A stretch of DNA of 64,000 bases from Azoarcus sp. Aa7. GTDB lineage: Bacteria; Pseudomonadota; Gammaproteobacteria; Burkholderiales; Rhodocyclaceae. Below, one piece after another: positions 44,223-54,751 of the stretch. The DNA lies in assembly GCF_014822185.1 (NCBI RefSeq), contig NZ_QVLR01000040.1, positions 1 to 64,000 of the forward strand. Reading direction: 5' to 3'. Below the pieces are notes generated by a model. The model was given only the letters and a program-made list of their open reading frames with translations, had not been told where the DNA came from and did not search any database. How positions within the stretch are numbered: position 1 is the first letter of the stretch; each line of letters begins with the position of its first letter. The position numbers and the translations under genes are program-made.

Positions 44223-45143
44223 TCAGGCGGCGAGCGAGAGTTCGAACTGGTGGCTGACCGCGGCCGGGGTCGCGGCGTCCTGCTCGAACGTCACGACTTC
44301 CCAGGCGCTGCTGTCTTCCAGCAGCACGCGCAGCACCTGGTTGTTCAGCGCATGCCCGGCCTTGTGCGCGGAATAGCGGGCCAGGAGCGGGTGGCCGCAT
44401 AGGTAGAGGTCGCCGATCGCATCCAGGACCTTGTGCTTGACGAACTCGTCCACGTAGCGCAAACCTTCCGTATTGAGCACGCGGTACTCATCCATCACGA
44501 TCGCGTTGTCCAGGCTGCCGCCCAGAGCCAGGCCGTTGGCGCGCATGAACTCCACGTCCTGCATGAAGCCGAAGGTGCGCGCGCGGGCGACGTCGCGAAC
44601 GTAGGAGTGCTCGGCAAAATCGATGCTCACCTGGGTCGAGGTCTTGTCGATCGCCGGGTGGTTGAACACGATGGAGAAATCCAGCCTGAAACCGTCGTAG
44701 GGCTCGAGGCGCACCCACTTGTCGTCCTCGCGGTACTCGACGGCCTTCGTCACGCGCAGGAAGCGTTTGGGCGCCTGCTGTTCCTCGATACCCGCGGACT
44801 GCAGCAGGAAGACGAAGGGACCCGCGCTGCCATCGAGAATGGGAATTTCCGGTGCGTCGACGTCGACGTGCAGATTGTCGATGCCGAGTCCGGCGAGGGC
44901 CGACATCAGGTGTTCGACGGTGCCGACTTTGGCGCCGTCGCGCTCGAGCCCCGAGCACATGCGCGTGTCGCACACCGAATACGGATCGGCCGGGAAGTCC
45001 ACGACCGGATCGAGATCGACGCGGTGGAAGACGATGCCCGTATCGGGCGCAGCCGGGCGCAGCACCAGTTGGACCTTGCGTCCGCCGTGCAGACCGACGC
45101 CGGTGGCCTTGATGAGCGATTTGAGGGTGCGCTGCCTGATCAT
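44223..45143 (-). CDS. lpxC: UDP-3-O-acyl-N-acetylglucosamine deacetylase
   Basis: Catalyses the committed, zinc-dependent step of lipid A synthesis. The 306-aa protein has the usual two-domain form: [18 protein letters not shown] at the start, zinc ligand His78 in [10 protein letters not shown], and the second metal and acid region [14 protein letters not shown] (about residue 236-249) with GH in the next helix. The ATG at 45141-45143 has GGGAA seven bases upstream; the longer frame would need an unlikely N-terminus. It lies 206 bp downstream of ftsZ, as in many betaproteobacteria, and may have its own promoter. Confidence 0.98.
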   Translation of the reverse strand: MIRQRTLKSLIKATGVGLHGGRKVQLVLRPAAPDTGIVFHRVDLDPVVDFPADPYSVCDTRMCSGLERDGAKVGTVEHLMSALAGLGIDNLHVDVDAPEIPILDGSAGPFVFLLQSAGIEEQQAPKRFLRVTKAVEYREDDKWVRLEPYDGFRLDFSIVFNHPAIDKTSTQVSIDFAEHSYVRDVARARTFGFMQDVEFMRANGLALGGSLDNAIVMDEYRVLNTEGLRYVDEFVKHKVLDAIGDLYLCGHPLLARYSAHKAGHALNNQVLRVLLEDSSAWEVVTFEQDAATPAAVSHQFELSLAA

Positions 45144-45209
45144 TGTTAAATTCCCGTTACACGACAGCAGTTTAGCACGCACACACGGGATCACGCGGCA
45201 AGTTTGGTT

Positions 45210-45236
45210 GCAACGCAACATGCAACACTGCGTTGC
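45210..45236 (-). terminator. Hairpin between ftsZ and lpxC
   Basis: An 8-bp perfect stem, GCAACGCA at 45210-45217 and TGCGTTGC at 45229-45236, with an 11-nt loop. A second 6-bp stem (GGACCG/CGGTCC at 45295-45313) is closer to the ftsZ stop. Neither has a T-run, so they may pause or process the transcript rather than end it, leaving partial readthrough into lpxC. Confidence 0.35.
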
Positions 45237-45349
45237 TGCGAATCGCCATCAAGCCCCTGCATCGCCGGCAGGAACGGAAACGGGCGCATGCCGCGGACCG
45301 GAGGCGACGGTCCACAGCACGCGCCCGTAATGGGCGGAGCCGGCGGTGC

Positions 45350-46489
45350 TCAGTCGGCCTGCTTGCGCAGGAAGGCCGGGATGTCGTAGGTCCCCATGCC
45401 GTTGGCGCTCATCGCCTCGACCGTCGTGCGGCGGTTGGTGCGGATGACCGCCGGAACGTCCAGGTTGGTCAGGTCGATGCCGCCGACCGAGGGACCATAC
45501 GTTCCGGTGCCCTGCACCACCTGCATCACCGGCTGGCGCGCAGCGCGCGGCACGCCGAGGCCGGTCGCGACGACGGTGACGCGGACGCAATCTTCCATCG
45601 CCTCGTCGAACACCGTGCCGTACTTGACGAAGGCTTCGGGCGCGGCGAAGGCCTGGACGGTCTTCACGGCGTCGCGCACTTCGGACATCTTCAGCGAACG
45701 GCTGGCGGTGATGTTGATCAGCACGCAGCGCGCGCCGGACAGTTCGGTGCCCTCGAGCAGCGGGCTCACGGCGGCCTGCTCGGCGGCGATGCGTGCGCGG
45801 TCCATGCCGGAGGCTTCGGCCGAACCCATCATCGCACGGCCCATCTCGCCCATCGCGGTGCGCACGTCCTGGAAGTCGACGTTCACCAGGCCCGGCACGT
45901 TGATGATCTCGGCGATGCCGCCAACGGCGCTGCGCAGCACGTTGTCGGCCGAACGGAAGCAGTCCTCGAAGCCGGCGTCGTCGCCGTAAACTTCGAGCAG
46001 CTTGTCGTTGAGGACGATGATCAGCGAGTCGACGTAGCGGGTCAGCTCCTCGACGCCGCTTTCCGCGACGCGCAGGCGGTTCTCGAAGTCGAAGGGCTTG
46101 GTCACCACCGCGACGGTCAGGATGCCCATCTCCTTGGCGATCTCGGCGACGACCGGCGCCGCGCCGGTGCCGGTGCCGCCACCCATGCCGCCGGTGATGA
46201 AGCACATGTGGGCGCCATCGAGCGCCGCCGCGATCGCTTCGCGCGAATCCTGCGCCGCGGCACGGCCGGCCTCGGGCTTCGAGCCCGCGCCCAGACCCGA
46301 GTTGCCCAGCTGGATCTTGTTCGGAGCGAGACAGCGATTGAGCGCCTGTGCATCAGTGTTGGCGACGATGAATTCGACGCCCTGCACCCCTTCCCGGATC
46401 ATGTGGTCGACGGCATTGCCGCCGGCGCCACCGACACCGATCACCTTGATGATCGTGCCGGTCTGCTCCTTTTCAACGATTTCAAACAT
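45350..46489 (-). CDS. ftsZ: Cell division protein FtsZ
   Basis: The tubulin-like GTPase that forms the Z-ring. The 379-aa protein has IKVIGVGGAGGNAV at about residues 14-27, the tubulin signature GGGTGTG at 103-109, the T7 loop region around NVDFQDVR, and the conserved C-terminal peptide DIPAFLRKQ that docks FtsA and ZipA. The ATG at 46487-46489 has an AGGAGG-type site. It lies 145 bp after ftsA, a gap that is notably AT-rich and may hold its own promoter (see 46540-46620). Confidence 0.99.
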   Translation of the reverse strand: MFEIVEKEQTGTIIKVIGVGGAGGNAVDHMIREGVQGVEFIVANTDAQALNRCLAPNKIQLGNSGLGAGSKPEAGRAAAQDSREAIAAALDGAHMCFITGGMGGGTGTGAAPVVAEIAKEMGILTVAVVTKPFDFENRLRVAESGVEELTRYVDSLIIVLNDKLLEVYGDDAGFEDCFRSADNVLRSAVGGIAEIINVPGLVNVDFQDVRTAMGEMGRAMMGSAEASGMDRARIAAEQAAVSPLLEGTELSGARCVLINITASRSLKMSEVRDAVKTVQAFAAPEAFVKYGTVFDEAMEDCVRVTVVATGLGVPRAARQPVMQVVQGTGTYGPSVGGIDLTNLDVPAVIRTNRRTTVEAMSANGMGTYDIPAFLRKQAD

Positions 46490-46539
46490 TTGCCTCGCCT
46501 CCTGAAAAACAACCCCGATATGCACCGAGCTGCCGCCTA

Positions 46540-46620
46540 ACCTACATCTAGTAATAAATCAAAAGTCTACAACTAAATAAGGGAATCAGATCAACAACTC
46601 ATTCAATTTGGCTGAAAAAT
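46540..46620 (-). promoter_or_regulatory. AT-rich region between ftsA and ftsZ, probable ftsZ promoter(s)
   Basis: This stretch is far richer in A/T than its surroundings. On the minus strand it offers TTGTAG followed after 16 bp by TAGATG, and TTGATC followed after 17 bp by TGTAGA, both only weak matches to consensus. The dcw cluster has very short gaps elsewhere, so a separate ftsZ promoter here is likely from layout alone. Confidence 0.4.
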
Positions 46621-46634
46621 TCCACGCCATTCCG

Positions 46635-47864
46635 TCAAAAATTCTTTTCGAACCACGCCTTCATGCGGCCGAACACCTGCTTCACGCTGCGGGTGTCGCG
46701 CGCCAGCATGCCGCGGCGGCGCTGGGCATGGCCTTCCATGACCAGACCCATGGCCGTGGCATAGCGCGGATGGCACACGACATCCGCGAGGCCGCCCGAA
46801 TATTGCGGCGCGCCCACGCGCACCGGCATGTGGAACACTTCCTCGCCGAGCTCGACCATGCCGAGCATCACGGACGAGCCCCCGGCGAGCACGACGCCCG
46901 ATGAGAGCAGCTCTTCGTAGCCGCTGCGGCGCAGCTCGGCCTGCACGAGTTCGAACAGTTCGGACACGCGCGGCTCGATGACGTCGGCGAGGCGCTGGCG
47001 CGACAGCGGACGCGGCGGGCGGTCGCCGACGCCGGGCACCTCGATCATCTCCTCGGGATCGGCCAGCGTGTGCATCGCGACGCCGTGGCGGATCTTGATC
47101 TCCTCGGCTTCGGAGGTCGGCGTGCGCAGCGCCATCGCGATGTCGTTGGTGATCTGATCGCCCGCGACCGGCAGCACCGCCGTGTGGCGGATCGCGCCAT
47201 GCGTGAAGACCGCGATGTCGGTCGTGCCGCCGCCGATGTCGACGAGGCACACGCCCAGTTCCTTCTCGTCCTCGGTCAGCACCGCGTAGCTCGAGGCGAG
47301 CGGTTGCAGGATGAGATCCATGACCTCGAGGCCGCAGCGGCGCACGCACTTGATGACGTTCTGTGCCGCCGACACGGCGCCGGTGACGATGTGCACCTTG
47401 ACCTCGAGCTTGACGCCGCTCATGCCGATCGGCTCGCGCACGCCGCCCTGTCCGTCGATGATGAATTCCTGGGTGAGCGTGTGCAGGATCTGCTGTTCTG
47501 CGGGCACCGGCATCGCACGGGCGACCTCGATCACGCGCTCGACGTCGAGCGGGGTGACCTCCTTGTCCTTGATCGCGACCATGCCGTTGGAGTTGAAGCT
47601 CTTGATGTGACTGCCGGCGATCCCGGTATAGACGTCGCGGATCTTGCAGTCGGCCATCAGCTCGACTTCCTGGATCACGCGCGAGATCGCATCGACCGTG
47701 GCCTCGATGTTCACGACCACGCCGCGCTTCAGGCCGCTGGTCGGCTGCGTGCCGACGCCGACGACGTTGATCCGCCCGTCGGGACGAACCTCCGCGACCA
47801 TGCACGTGACCTTGGCGGTACCGATGTCCAGCCCGACGATCAGGTCCTTGTATTCCTTGCTCAT
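46635..47864 (-). CDS. ftsA: Cell division protein FtsA
   Basis: The actin-like membrane anchor for the Z-ring. The 409-aa protein shows the phosphate-binding VGLDIGTAKVTCMVAEV at the start, SHI and SHIKSFNSNGM of the 1C domain, VDIGGGTTDIAVF (phosphate 2), and the adenosine region ALTGGSSxM-like VVLAGGSSVMLG. The C-terminal amphipathic helix MKAWFEKNF ends the protein. The start overlaps the ftsQ stop by four bases. Confidence 0.97.
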   Translation of the reverse strand: MSKEYKDLIVGLDIGTAKVTCMVAEVRPDGRINVVGVGTQPTSGLKRGVVVNIEATVDAISRVIQEVELMADCKIRDVYTGIAGSHIKSFNSNGMVAIKDKEVTPLDVERVIEVARAMPVPAEQQILHTLTQEFIIDGQGGVREPIGMSGVKLEVKVHIVTGAVSAAQNVIKCVRRCGLEVMDLILQPLASSYAVLTEDEKELGVCLVDIGGGTTDIAVFTHGAIRHTAVLPVAGDQITNDIAMALRTPTSEAEEIKIRHGVAMHTLADPEEMIEVPGVGDRPPRPLSRQRLADVIEPRVSELFELVQAELRRSGYEELLSSGVVLAGGSSVMLGMVELGEEVFHMPVRVGAPQYSGGLADVVCHPRYATAMGLVMEGHAQRRRGMLARDTRSVKQVFGRMKAWFEKNF

Positions 47865-48709
47865 TGCTTGCCTTTCGCTGCCTTGAAGTCCCCCACCGGA
47901 GTGAGGGCGAATCCGCTCGGGTAACGGAGGTCCGCTACCGCCACCTGCATACCAACCTTTTCCTTCGCCTGCGGCCAGGCGCTCACGAAGCGCTCCAGGC
48001 GTTCGCCGATCGGCGCCTTTTCCTGGTCACGGCCGAGCATGATCACCATGCCGTCGTCGAGCTTGAGCTGCCACGCCTCGCGCGCAGAGAGCGCGAGACC
48101 GACGAGTTTGCGGCCTAGCGGCTCGAGCATCGCACCGAACTCGCGGTGCTTCGCCTGGATGTAGGCGGCCGACCCCTGCGGCCCGGAGAAGGACGGCAGT
48201 TCGGCGTTGCTCGCCGCGACGAAGACCTCGCCCTGGCGGTTGACCAGCTGCGAATCGCCGCTTTCGGACACGGTCCAGTAGGCCGCGGCCTGGTGTTCCT
48301 CGAGGCGCAGCTCCAACACGTCGGGCCAGCGGCGGCGGACTTCGGCGCGCCGGACCCAGGGCAGTTTCTCGAAGGTCTCGCGCACGGTTTCGAGGTCCAC
48401 CGAGAAGAAATTGCCGTGGATCGCGCTCCGGGCCACGTATTCGAGCTGCTCGGTGGTCACCTGCGCCGGAGGCGTCAGCACGACCACCTCGCGCAGCGGA
48501 AACAGCGGGCGCGACAGGAACCACGCGACGAACGCGTAACCGAACGCAACCGCCGCGAACAGCATCAGGATGTCCGAAAACAGGTTCAGCACGGCCGGCC
48601 TGTGCCACACGCCCTCGCGCTCATGCACGCGACCGGGCATCCGGCTGGTGCCGGAAAGCCCGCGCGCGGCAAGCGGAGAACGCAGGCGGAGTTCAGCCAA
48701 GGCGGGCAT
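47861..48709 (-). CDS. ftsQ: Cell division protein FtsQ
   Basis: Links the cytoplasmic and periplasmic divisome and binds FtsB/FtsL. The 282-aa protein has a cytoplasmic N-terminus of about 40 residues, one membrane span (about 45-68), a POTRA domain beginning [20 protein letters not shown], and a beta domain ending near ALTPVGD. The ATG at 48707-48709 lies directly after GGAGG with no spacing, so the TTG three codons further in (48698-48700), with nine bases to the same GGAGG, may be the true start. It overlaps ddlB by 17 bp. Confidence 0.93.
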   Translation of the reverse strand: MPALAELRLRSPLAARGLSGTSRMPGRVHEREGVWHRPAVLNLFSDILMLFAAVAFGYAFVAWFLSRPLFPLREVVVLTPPAQVTTEQLEYVARSAIHGNFFSVDLETVRETFEKLPWVRRAEVRRRWPDVLELRLEEHQAAAYWTVSESGDSQLVNRQGEVFVAASNAELPSFSGPQGSAAYIQAKHREFGAMLEPLGRKLVGLALSAREAWQLKLDDGMVIMLGRDQEKAPIGERLERFVSAWPQAKEKVGMQVAVADLRYPSGFALTPVGDFKAAKGKQ

Positions 48710-49649
48710 CCTCCAGGATCGCGAGACACAGCTGGGTGAAGCCCATGCCGGCCACGCGCGCCGCCATCGGAACGAGGGAGTGGCCGGTCATGCCGGGGCT
48801 GGTATTCATTTCCAGCAGGTAGGGGCGCCCGTCCTCGGTCAGGATCAGATCGGCGCGGCCCCAGCCGCGGCAACCGAGCACGCGTGCGCTCTGCATGATC
48901 AACGCCTGCAGCGCCTGCTCCTGCGCGGCGGGCAGCCCGCAGGGGCACAGGTAGCGCGTATCGTCGGTGAAGTACTTGTTCTGGTAGTCGTAGTTGCCGC
49001 CAGGCGCTTCGATGCGGATCAGCGGCAGTGCCCGGTCATGCAGGAAGGGGGCGGTCAGCTCCGCACCGGAGATGAACTCCTCGGCGATCACGAGATCGTC
49101 GAAGCGGGCCGCGAGCTCCCATGCGGCCTTCAGCTGGCCGGCCTCGGTGACCTTGGTCGCCCCCATGCTGGAACCTTCATGCACCGGCTTGACGAAGATC
49201 GGCAGGCCGAGATCGGCGACGACCGCATCCCAGTCGGTATCTGCATCCAGGATCGCGTAGCGCGGGGTCGGCAGGCCGCAAGCCGCCCACACCATCTTCG
49301 TGCGCCACTTGTCCATCGCCAGCGCCGACGCCATCACGCCGCTGCCCGTGTAGGGGATCTTCAGCAATTCAAGCATGCCCTGCACCGTGCCGTCCTCGCC
49401 GCCGCGGCCGTGCAGCGCGATGAAGGCGCGGTCGTACTCCTGCTCCTTGAGGATGTGCAGGTCGAGCTCCGCAGGGTCGAAGCCGTGTGCGTCGACGCCC
49501 GCAGCGCGCAGCGCCGCGAGCACGGCACCGCCCGACATCAGCGAGACGTCCCTCTCGGCCGAGGTGCCACCCAACAGCACCGCGACCTTGCCGAATTTCG
49601 CACGCATGGCCGGATCGACCACGGCCTTGTCCATCACTTCGCCGCTCAC
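48693..49649 (-). CDS. ddlB: D-alanine--D-alanine ligase
   Basis: Makes D-Ala-D-Ala for the peptidoglycan precursor in an ATP-grasp reaction. The 318-aa protein has [62 protein letters not shown] and [16 protein letters not shown]. It starts by overlapping the murC stop and runs into ftsQ, so it is fully embedded in the dcw transcript. DdlB is the cluster-linked paralogue in proteobacteria. Confidence 0.97.
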   Translation of the reverse strand: MSGEVMDKAVVDPAMRAKFGKVAVLLGGTSAERDVSLMSGGAVLAALRAAGVDAHGFDPAELDLHILKEQEYDRAFIALHGRGGEDGTVQGMLELLKIPYTGSGVMASALAMDKWRTKMVWAACGLPTPRYAILDADTDWDAVVADLGLPIFVKPVHEGSSMGATKVTEAGQLKAAWELAARFDDLVIAEEFISGAELTAPFLHDRALPLIRIEAPGGNYDYQNKYFTDDTRYLCPCGLPAAQEQALQALIMQSARVLGCRGWGRADLILTEDGRPYLLEMNTSPGMTGHSLVPMAARVAGMGFTQLCLAILEDARLG

Positions 49650-51061
49650 GCCACTTCCTCGTTGTTCGCCAGTTTTCCGGGCACCGCGCCGATCGAGCCC
49701 GCACCCATCGTGATCACCACGTCGCCGTCACGCGCCGCCGAAAGGATCGTCGCGGGCATGTCGCCGATGTCCTCGACGAAGACCGGCTCGACTTTGCCCG
49801 ACACGCGGATCGCACGCGCCAGCGAGCGCCCGTCGGCGGCGACGACCGGCGCCTCGCCGGCGGCATACACCTCGGCCAGCAGCAGGGCGTCGACGGTCGA
49901 CAGCACCTTGACGAAGTCCTCGAAACAGTCGCGCGTGCGCGTATAGCGGTGCGGCTGGAAGGCGAGGACGAGGCGGCGGCCGGGAAACGCGCCGCGCGCG
50001 GCGGCCAGCGTCGCAGCCATCTCGACCGGGTGGTGGCCGTAATCGTCGACCAGCGTGAAGCTGCCGCGCTCGCTGCCATCCTCGCCGCGCAGCGGAATTT
50101 CGCCGTAGCGCTGAAAGCGCCGCCCGACACCCTTGAACTCGGAGAGCGCCTTGATGATCGCCTCGTCCGGCACCTGCGCCTCGGTCGCCACCGCGATCGC
50201 GGCGAGCGCGTTGAGCACGTTGTGCAGGCCCGGCAGGTTCAGTTCGATCGGCAGGCGGCTGGTCGTGCCATTCACGCGCACGGCGTCGAACAGCATGCGG
50301 CCGCCTTCGGCACGGATGTTCTCGGCGCGGATGTTCGCGGTCTCCGACAGGCCGTAGCGGACGATCTGCTTCGACACCAGCGGCATGATCGAACGCACGT
50401 GCGGGTCGTCCTCGCACAGCACCGCGACGCCGTAGAACGGCAGGTGCTGGAGGAAATCGACGAAGGCCTGCTTGAGGCGGGCGAAATCATGCCCGTAGGT
50501 GTCCATGTGGTCGGCGTCGATGTTCGTGACGACGGAGATCACCGGCGTGAGCAGCAGGAAGGATGCGTCGGATTCGTCCGCCTCGGCGACGAGGAAGTCG
50601 CCCTTGCCGAGACGTGCGTTCGCGCCCGCCGCGTTGAGCTTGCCGCCGATCACGAAAGTCGGATCCAGCCCGCCCTCCGCGAGGATGCTCGCGACGAGCG
50701 AGGTCGTCGTGGTCTTGCCGTGGGTGCCCGCGATCGCGATGCCCTGCTTGAGGCGCATCAGCTCGGCGAGCATCTGGGCGCGCGGCACGACCGGGATGTG
50801 GCGCGCGCGCGCGGCCGTCACCTCGGGGTTGTCGTTGCGCACCGCGGTGGAGATCACGACCGCGTCGGCCTTGGCGACGTTCTCGGCCGCGTGGCCGGAC
50901 ACGACCTGCGCACCGAGTGCGCGCAGGCGGCGCGTCGCTGCATTCTCGCCCAGGTCCGAGCCGCTGACGGTGTAGCCGAGATTGACCAGCACCTCGGCGA
51001 TGCCGCTCATTCCGGCACCGCCGATGCCGACAAAATGGATGCGTTTGACTTTGTGCTTCAT
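49646..51061 (-). CDS. murC: UDP-N-acetylmuramate--L-alanine ligase
   Basis: Adds L-Ala to UDP-MurNAc, the first peptide step of the precursor. The 471-aa Mur ligase has [16 protein letters not shown] at the N-terminus, the ATP-binding [11 protein letters not shown] (about residues 112-122), DADHMDTYG, and the C-terminal FQPHRYTRT and DDYGHHP. The ATG at 51059-51061 has GGGAG upstream and overlaps the murG stop. Confidence 0.98.
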   Translation of the reverse strand: MKHKVKRIHFVGIGGAGMSGIAEVLVNLGYTVSGSDLGENAATRRLRALGAQVVSGHAAENVAKADAVVISTAVRNDNPEVTAARARHIPVVPRAQMLAELMRLKQGIAIAGTHGKTTTTSLVASILAEGGLDPTFVIGGKLNAAGANARLGKGDFLVAEADESDASFLLLTPVISVVTNIDADHMDTYGHDFARLKQAFVDFLQHLPFYGVAVLCEDDPHVRSIMPLVSKQIVRYGLSETANIRAENIRAEGGRMLFDAVRVNGTTSRLPIELNLPGLHNVLNALAAIAVATEAQVPDEAIIKALSEFKGVGRRFQRYGEIPLRGEDGSERGSFTLVDDYGHHPVEMAATLAAARGAFPGRRLVLAFQPHRYTRTRDCFEDFVKVLSTVDALLLAEVYAAGEAPVVAADGRSLARAIRVSGKVEPVFVEDIGDMPATILSAARDGDVVITMGAGSIGAVPGKLANNEEVA

Positions 51062-52128
51062 TGCTTTCTCCCTGCCACGAGGTCTTCGCAGACTTTCGCG
51101 ACCGCCTCTGCGGCATGCGGCTTCGCCAGCGCGCGCGCCTTCGTGGCCATGTCGAGCAGACGCGTGCGGTCGAGGCTCGCGAGGATGCCCGCCAGCCGCT
51201 CGGCGTCGAGTTCGGTTTGCGGGAGCAGGTATGCCGCTCCCTGATCGGCGAGGAATCGCGCGTTGCCGGTCTGGTGATCGTCCACCGCATGCGGGAAGGG
51301 CACCAGCAGGCTCGCGGCGCCCGCGGCCGCCAGTTCCGCGACGGTCAGCGCACCGGCGCGGCAGATGACGAGATCCGCCTCCGCGTATTTCGTCGCCATG
51401 TCGTCGATGAAGGGCAGCAGCTCGCCTTCGACACGCGCAGCAGCATAGGCGCTGCGCAGCGCGTCGATCTGCTTCGTGCCGGCCTGGTGCGTGACGAACG
51501 GGCGCTCGGCTGGCTTCATGCGCGCGAGCGCCTGCGGCACCGTTTCATTGAGAACCGCCGCACCCAAACTGCCGCCGACCACCAGCACCCTGAGGGCGCC
51601 GCTTCGGCCGGCAAAGCGCTCGCCGGGTGCCGCGACGCCTGCAATGTCCGCACGCACGGGGTTACCGACCCAGGCGGCCTTCTTCAGCACCTTCGGGAAG
51701 CCGGCCAGGACGCGGTCGGCGACGCCGGCGAGCACGCGGTTCGCAAGCCCGGCGACGGAGTTCTGTTCGTGCAGGACAAGCGGACGGCCCGTGAGCGAGG
51801 CCATCATACCGCCCGGAAAGGTCACGTAGCCGCCCATGCCGAGCACGACGTCGGGCCGGATGCGCCCCAGCTCGCGCAGCGCCTGCCAGAATCCGCGCAG
51901 CAGGTTCAATGGCAGCAGCAGCTTGCGCACGATGCCCTTGCCGCGCAGCGCGGTGAATCGCACCCATGCGGTCTCGTAGCCACGCTCGGGGACGATGCGC
52001 GCCTCCATGCCGTCGGGGTTGCCCATCCACACGATGCGCCAGCCGCGCGCGCGCAGCACTTCCGCCACGGCGATGCCGGGGAAGATATGACCGCCCGTGC
52101 CACCGGCCATCACGAGGAGCGTCTTCAT
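51058..52128 (-). CDS. murG: Undecaprenyl-diphospho-muramoylpentapeptide beta-N-acetylglucosaminyltransferase
   Basis: Adds GlcNAc to lipid I to give lipid II at the cytoplasmic membrane face. The 356-aa GT-B enzyme has the N-terminal glycine-rich loop [45 protein letters not shown], and the UDP-GlcNAc site with [21 protein letters not shown]. The start overlaps the ftsW stop by four bases. Confidence 0.98.
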   Translation of the reverse strand: MKTLLVMAGGTGGHIFPGIAVAEVLRARGWRIVWMGNPDGMEARIVPERGYETAWVRFTALRGKGIVRKLLLPLNLLRGFWQALRELGRIRPDVVLGMGGYVTFPGGMMASLTGRPLVLHEQNSVAGLANRVLAGVADRVLAGFPKVLKKAAWVGNPVRADIAGVAAPGERFAGRSGALRVLVVGGSLGAAVLNETVPQALARMKPAERPFVTHQAGTKQIDALRSAYAAARVEGELLPFIDDMATKYAEADLVICRAGALTVAELAAAGAASLLVPFPHAVDDHQTGNARFLADQGAAYLLPQTELDAERLAGILASLDRTRLLDMATKARALAKPHAAEAVAKVCEDLVAGRKQ

Positions 52129-53357
52129 GAGCGCCCCCGCATGACCTGTCGGTTCTCCCAGTCAACGCGCAGCAGGATCGCGAGCGCGAGACAGTTCGCG
52201 ACGATGCCCGAGCCACCGAAGCTCATCAGCGGAAGCGTGAGCCCCTTGGTGGGCAGGAGGCCCGTGTTCACGCCCATGTTGATAAAGGACTGCACGCCGA
52301 TCCACAGGCCGATGCCCATCGCCACCAGGCCCGAGAAGTAACGTTCGAGCTTGATCGCCTCGCGTCCGATCATCATCGCGCGATGCACGAGGATCGCGAA
52401 CAGCACGACGATGGTCAGCACGCCGACGAAGCCGAGTTCCTCGGCGATCACCGCAAGCAGGAAATCGGTGTGCGCTTCGGGCAGGTAGAAAAGTTTTTCC
52501 ACGCTCGCACCGAGGCCGACGCCGAACCACTCGCCGCGGCCGAACGCGATCAATGCGTGCGAAAGCTGGTAACCCTTGCCGAAGGCGTCCTGCCACGGAT
52601 CCATGAAACCGAACAGGCGATCGCGGCGGTAGGGGGAGAGCCAGACCAGCAGCGCGAGGCCGATCACCGCGACGATCGCGAGCAGGACGAAGACGCGCAC
52701 GTTGATGCCGCCGAGGAACAGCACACCGAACGCGATCGCGGCGACGACGACGAAGGCGCCAAAGTCCGGTTCGCGCAGCAGCAGGAAGCCGACAAGGACG
52801 ATGGTGATCGCCATCGGCAGGAAGCCGCGGCGGAAGCTGCCCATGTCAGGGAGCTTGCGTACCGTATAGTCCGCGGCATACAGCGCGGCGAAGAGCTTCA
52901 TCAGCTCCGACGGCTGCAGATTGACGGGACCGAGCGGCAGCCAGCGCTGCGCACCGTTAACTTCCCGGCCGACCCCGGGGATCAGCACGACGACCAGCAA
53001 CGCGAGGCCGGTGAGGAACAGCAGCGGCGCAAACTGCTGCCACTGGCGCATCGTCACCTGAAAGGCCATCAGGCCAGCGACCACGCCGATCACGAGGAAC
53101 ACCGCATGGCGGAACACGAAGTAGTACGGCTGGTAACGGGTGAACTTGCTGCCTTCGGCGATCGCGATGGACGACGAATAGACCATCACGAGACCGATCA
53201 GCAGTAGCGCGGCCGCGGACCAGATCAGCAGCGGATCGAGATCGCGAGCGGGTGTCTGCGGGCGCATCAGGCGATTGACCGCGCGGCTGGTGTCCGAACC
53301 GACGCCGCCGGTGTTGTGCGAGGCGATCCAGCCGCTCAGGGCCGTCACGAATTTCAT
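52125..53357 (-). CDS. ftsW: Peptidoglycan glycosyltransferase FtsW
   Basis: The SEDS-family septal glycan polymerase that acts with FtsI. The 410-aa protein has ten or so hydrophobic segments after a soluble N-terminus of about 45 residues that is longer than in E. coli. Family motifs are LVMVYSSS, the loop [21 protein letters not shown] with the catalytic Asp region, and the C-terminal [20 protein letters not shown]. The start overlaps the murD stop. Confidence 0.97.
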   Translation of the reverse strand: MKFVTALSGWIASHNTGGVGSDTSRAVNRLMRPQTPARDLDPLLIWSAAALLLIGLVMVYSSSIAIAEGSKFTRYQPYYFVFRHAVFLVIGVVAGLMAFQVTMRQWQQFAPLLFLTGLALLVVVLIPGVGREVNGAQRWLPLGPVNLQPSELMKLFAALYAADYTVRKLPDMGSFRRGFLPMAITIVLVGFLLLREPDFGAFVVVAAIAFGVLFLGGINVRVFVLLAIVAVIGLALLVWLSPYRRDRLFGFMDPWQDAFGKGYQLSHALIAFGRGEWFGVGLGASVEKLFYLPEAHTDFLLAVIAEELGFVGVLTIVVLFAILVHRAMMIGREAIKLERYFSGLVAMGIGLWIGVQSFINMGVNTGLLPTKGLTLPLMSFGGSGIVANCLALAILLRVDWENRQVMRGRS

Positions 53358-54751
53358 GTCGCGCTCACCCCCGGCTGACGAAGCACTGCCGCGACGAACA
53401 CCTCGGCGCGATGGGCGTAGTTACGGAACATGTCGAGGCTCGCGCAGGCGGGCGAGAGCAGCACGACATCGCCCGGTTGCGCGAGCGCCGCGGCGCGGGC
53501 AACCGCCGCATCCATGTCCGCCGCGCGTTCGGTCGACACGCCCGATCCGGCCAGCGCCGCATCGATGAGCGCGGCATCGCGCCCGATGAGCATCACGGCC
53601 CGGGCGTGGCGCGCAACGGCCTCGCGCAGGGGCGAGAAATCCTGCCCCTTCCCGTCACCGCCGGCGATCAGGACGACCTGCCGGCCGAGGCCTTCCAGCG
53701 CGGCCAGCGTCGCGCCCACGTTGGTGCCCTTGGAATCGTCGTAGAACACCACGCCGTCGGCACGTCGCGCCACGGGCTCGACCCGGTGCGGCAGCCCGCG
53801 GAAGGCCTTCAGGCCCTCGATCAGCGCGGGATAGGGAAGATCGATCGCGCGGCCTAGCGCCAGTGCCGCCATCGCGTTCGCCGCGTTGTGCGCACCGGCG
53901 ATCGGGAGTTCGGCGATGCGCAGCAGGCGCTGCCCTCCACAGGCGAGCCATGAAGCACCGTCCGGGTCGGTGACAATGCCGTAGTCGTCGGGCCCCGTCG
54001 GGGCGTCCGTACCGAAGGAGACGACGCGCCGCCCGGCCTGCGCCATCGCCATCACGCGCGTGTCCTGGCGGTTGAGCACCTGCACGCCATCGCCGTCGAA
54101 GATGTGCGCCTTGATGGCGGCGTAGCTGTCGAGGTCGCCGTGGCGGTCGAGGTGATCGTCCGTGACGTTCAGCACTGTCGCACCTTCGGCATTCAGGCCG
54201 GCGGAGGTTTCGAGCTGGAAGCTCGACAGCTCCAGCACCCAGCATTCCGGGAGCGCTGCGCCGCGATCCAGCCGCTCCATGAGTACGGTCAGCGCGGCCG
54301 GGCTGATGTTGCCCGCGGCGACGGCATCCAGTCCGGCCGCGCAGCACAGCGCCGCCGTCAACGCGGTGGTCGTGGTCTTGCCGTTCGTGCCCGTGATCGC
54401 AAGGATTCGGGTGCCGGCGCGCTCCTGCCCCGCGAGCGCTTCGGCAAGCAGCGTCATCTCGCCGACGATCGCGATACCGCGGCGACGCGCTTCGGCAAGT
54501 AGCGGGGTGCGCGCGTCGATGCCCGGACTGAGCGCAATGCGCGCCACGCCGTCGAGGAGGCTGTCCGCGAACTCGCCGAGGACGATCTCGGCCGCGGGCA
54601 CGCTCGCCCTGAGCTCGGAGAGGCCCGGCGGCTCGCGGCGGCTGTCGGCCACGCGCACGGGCGCGCCCTGCCGCGCGCACCATTGCGCCATCGCCAGGCC
54701 GGACTCGCCGAGCCCGAGAACCAGTACGAGCTTGTCGGATGCGGCGCTCAT
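53354..54751 (-). CDS. murD: UDP-N-acetylmuramoylalanine--D-glutamate ligase
   Basis: Adds D-Glu to the UDP-MurNAc-L-Ala precursor. The 465-aa Mur ligase has [16 protein letters not shown] at the N-terminus, ATP-binding [11 protein letters not shown], the Mur-ligase [11 protein letters not shown], and C-terminal [13 protein letters not shown] and [10 protein letters not shown]. The true start is at 54749-54751 (MSAASDKL); the frame runs on upstream inside mraY and that part is not coding. It overlaps the mraY stop by four bases. Confidence 0.98.
   Translation of the reverse strand: MSAASDKLVLVLGLGESGLAMAQWCARQGAPVRVADSRREPPGLSELRASVPAAEIVLGEFADSLLDGVARIALSPGIDARTPLLAEARRRGIAIVGEMTLLAEALAGQERAGTRILAITGTNGKTTTTALTAALCCAAGLDAVAAGNISPAALTVLMERLDRGAALPECWVLELSSFQLETSAGLNAEGATVLNVTDDHLDRHGDLDSYAAIKAHIFDGDGVQVLNRQDTRVMAMAQAGRRVVSFGTDAPTGPDDYGIVTDPDGASWLACGGQRLLRIAELPIAGAHNAANAMAALALGRAIDLPYPALIEGLKAFRGLPHRVEPVARRADGVVFYDDSKGTNVGATLAALEGLGRQVVLIAGGDGKGQDFSPLREAVARHARAVMLIGRDAALIDAALAGSGVSTERAADMDAAVARAAALAQPGDVVLLSPACASLDMFRNYAHRAEVFVAAVLRQPGVSAT

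Noticed and set aside
45295-45313. 6-bp hairpin after ftsZ as an intrinsic terminator
   Set aside because: No T-run follows, and the stem is short, so it is mentioned only with the neighbouring longer hairpin.
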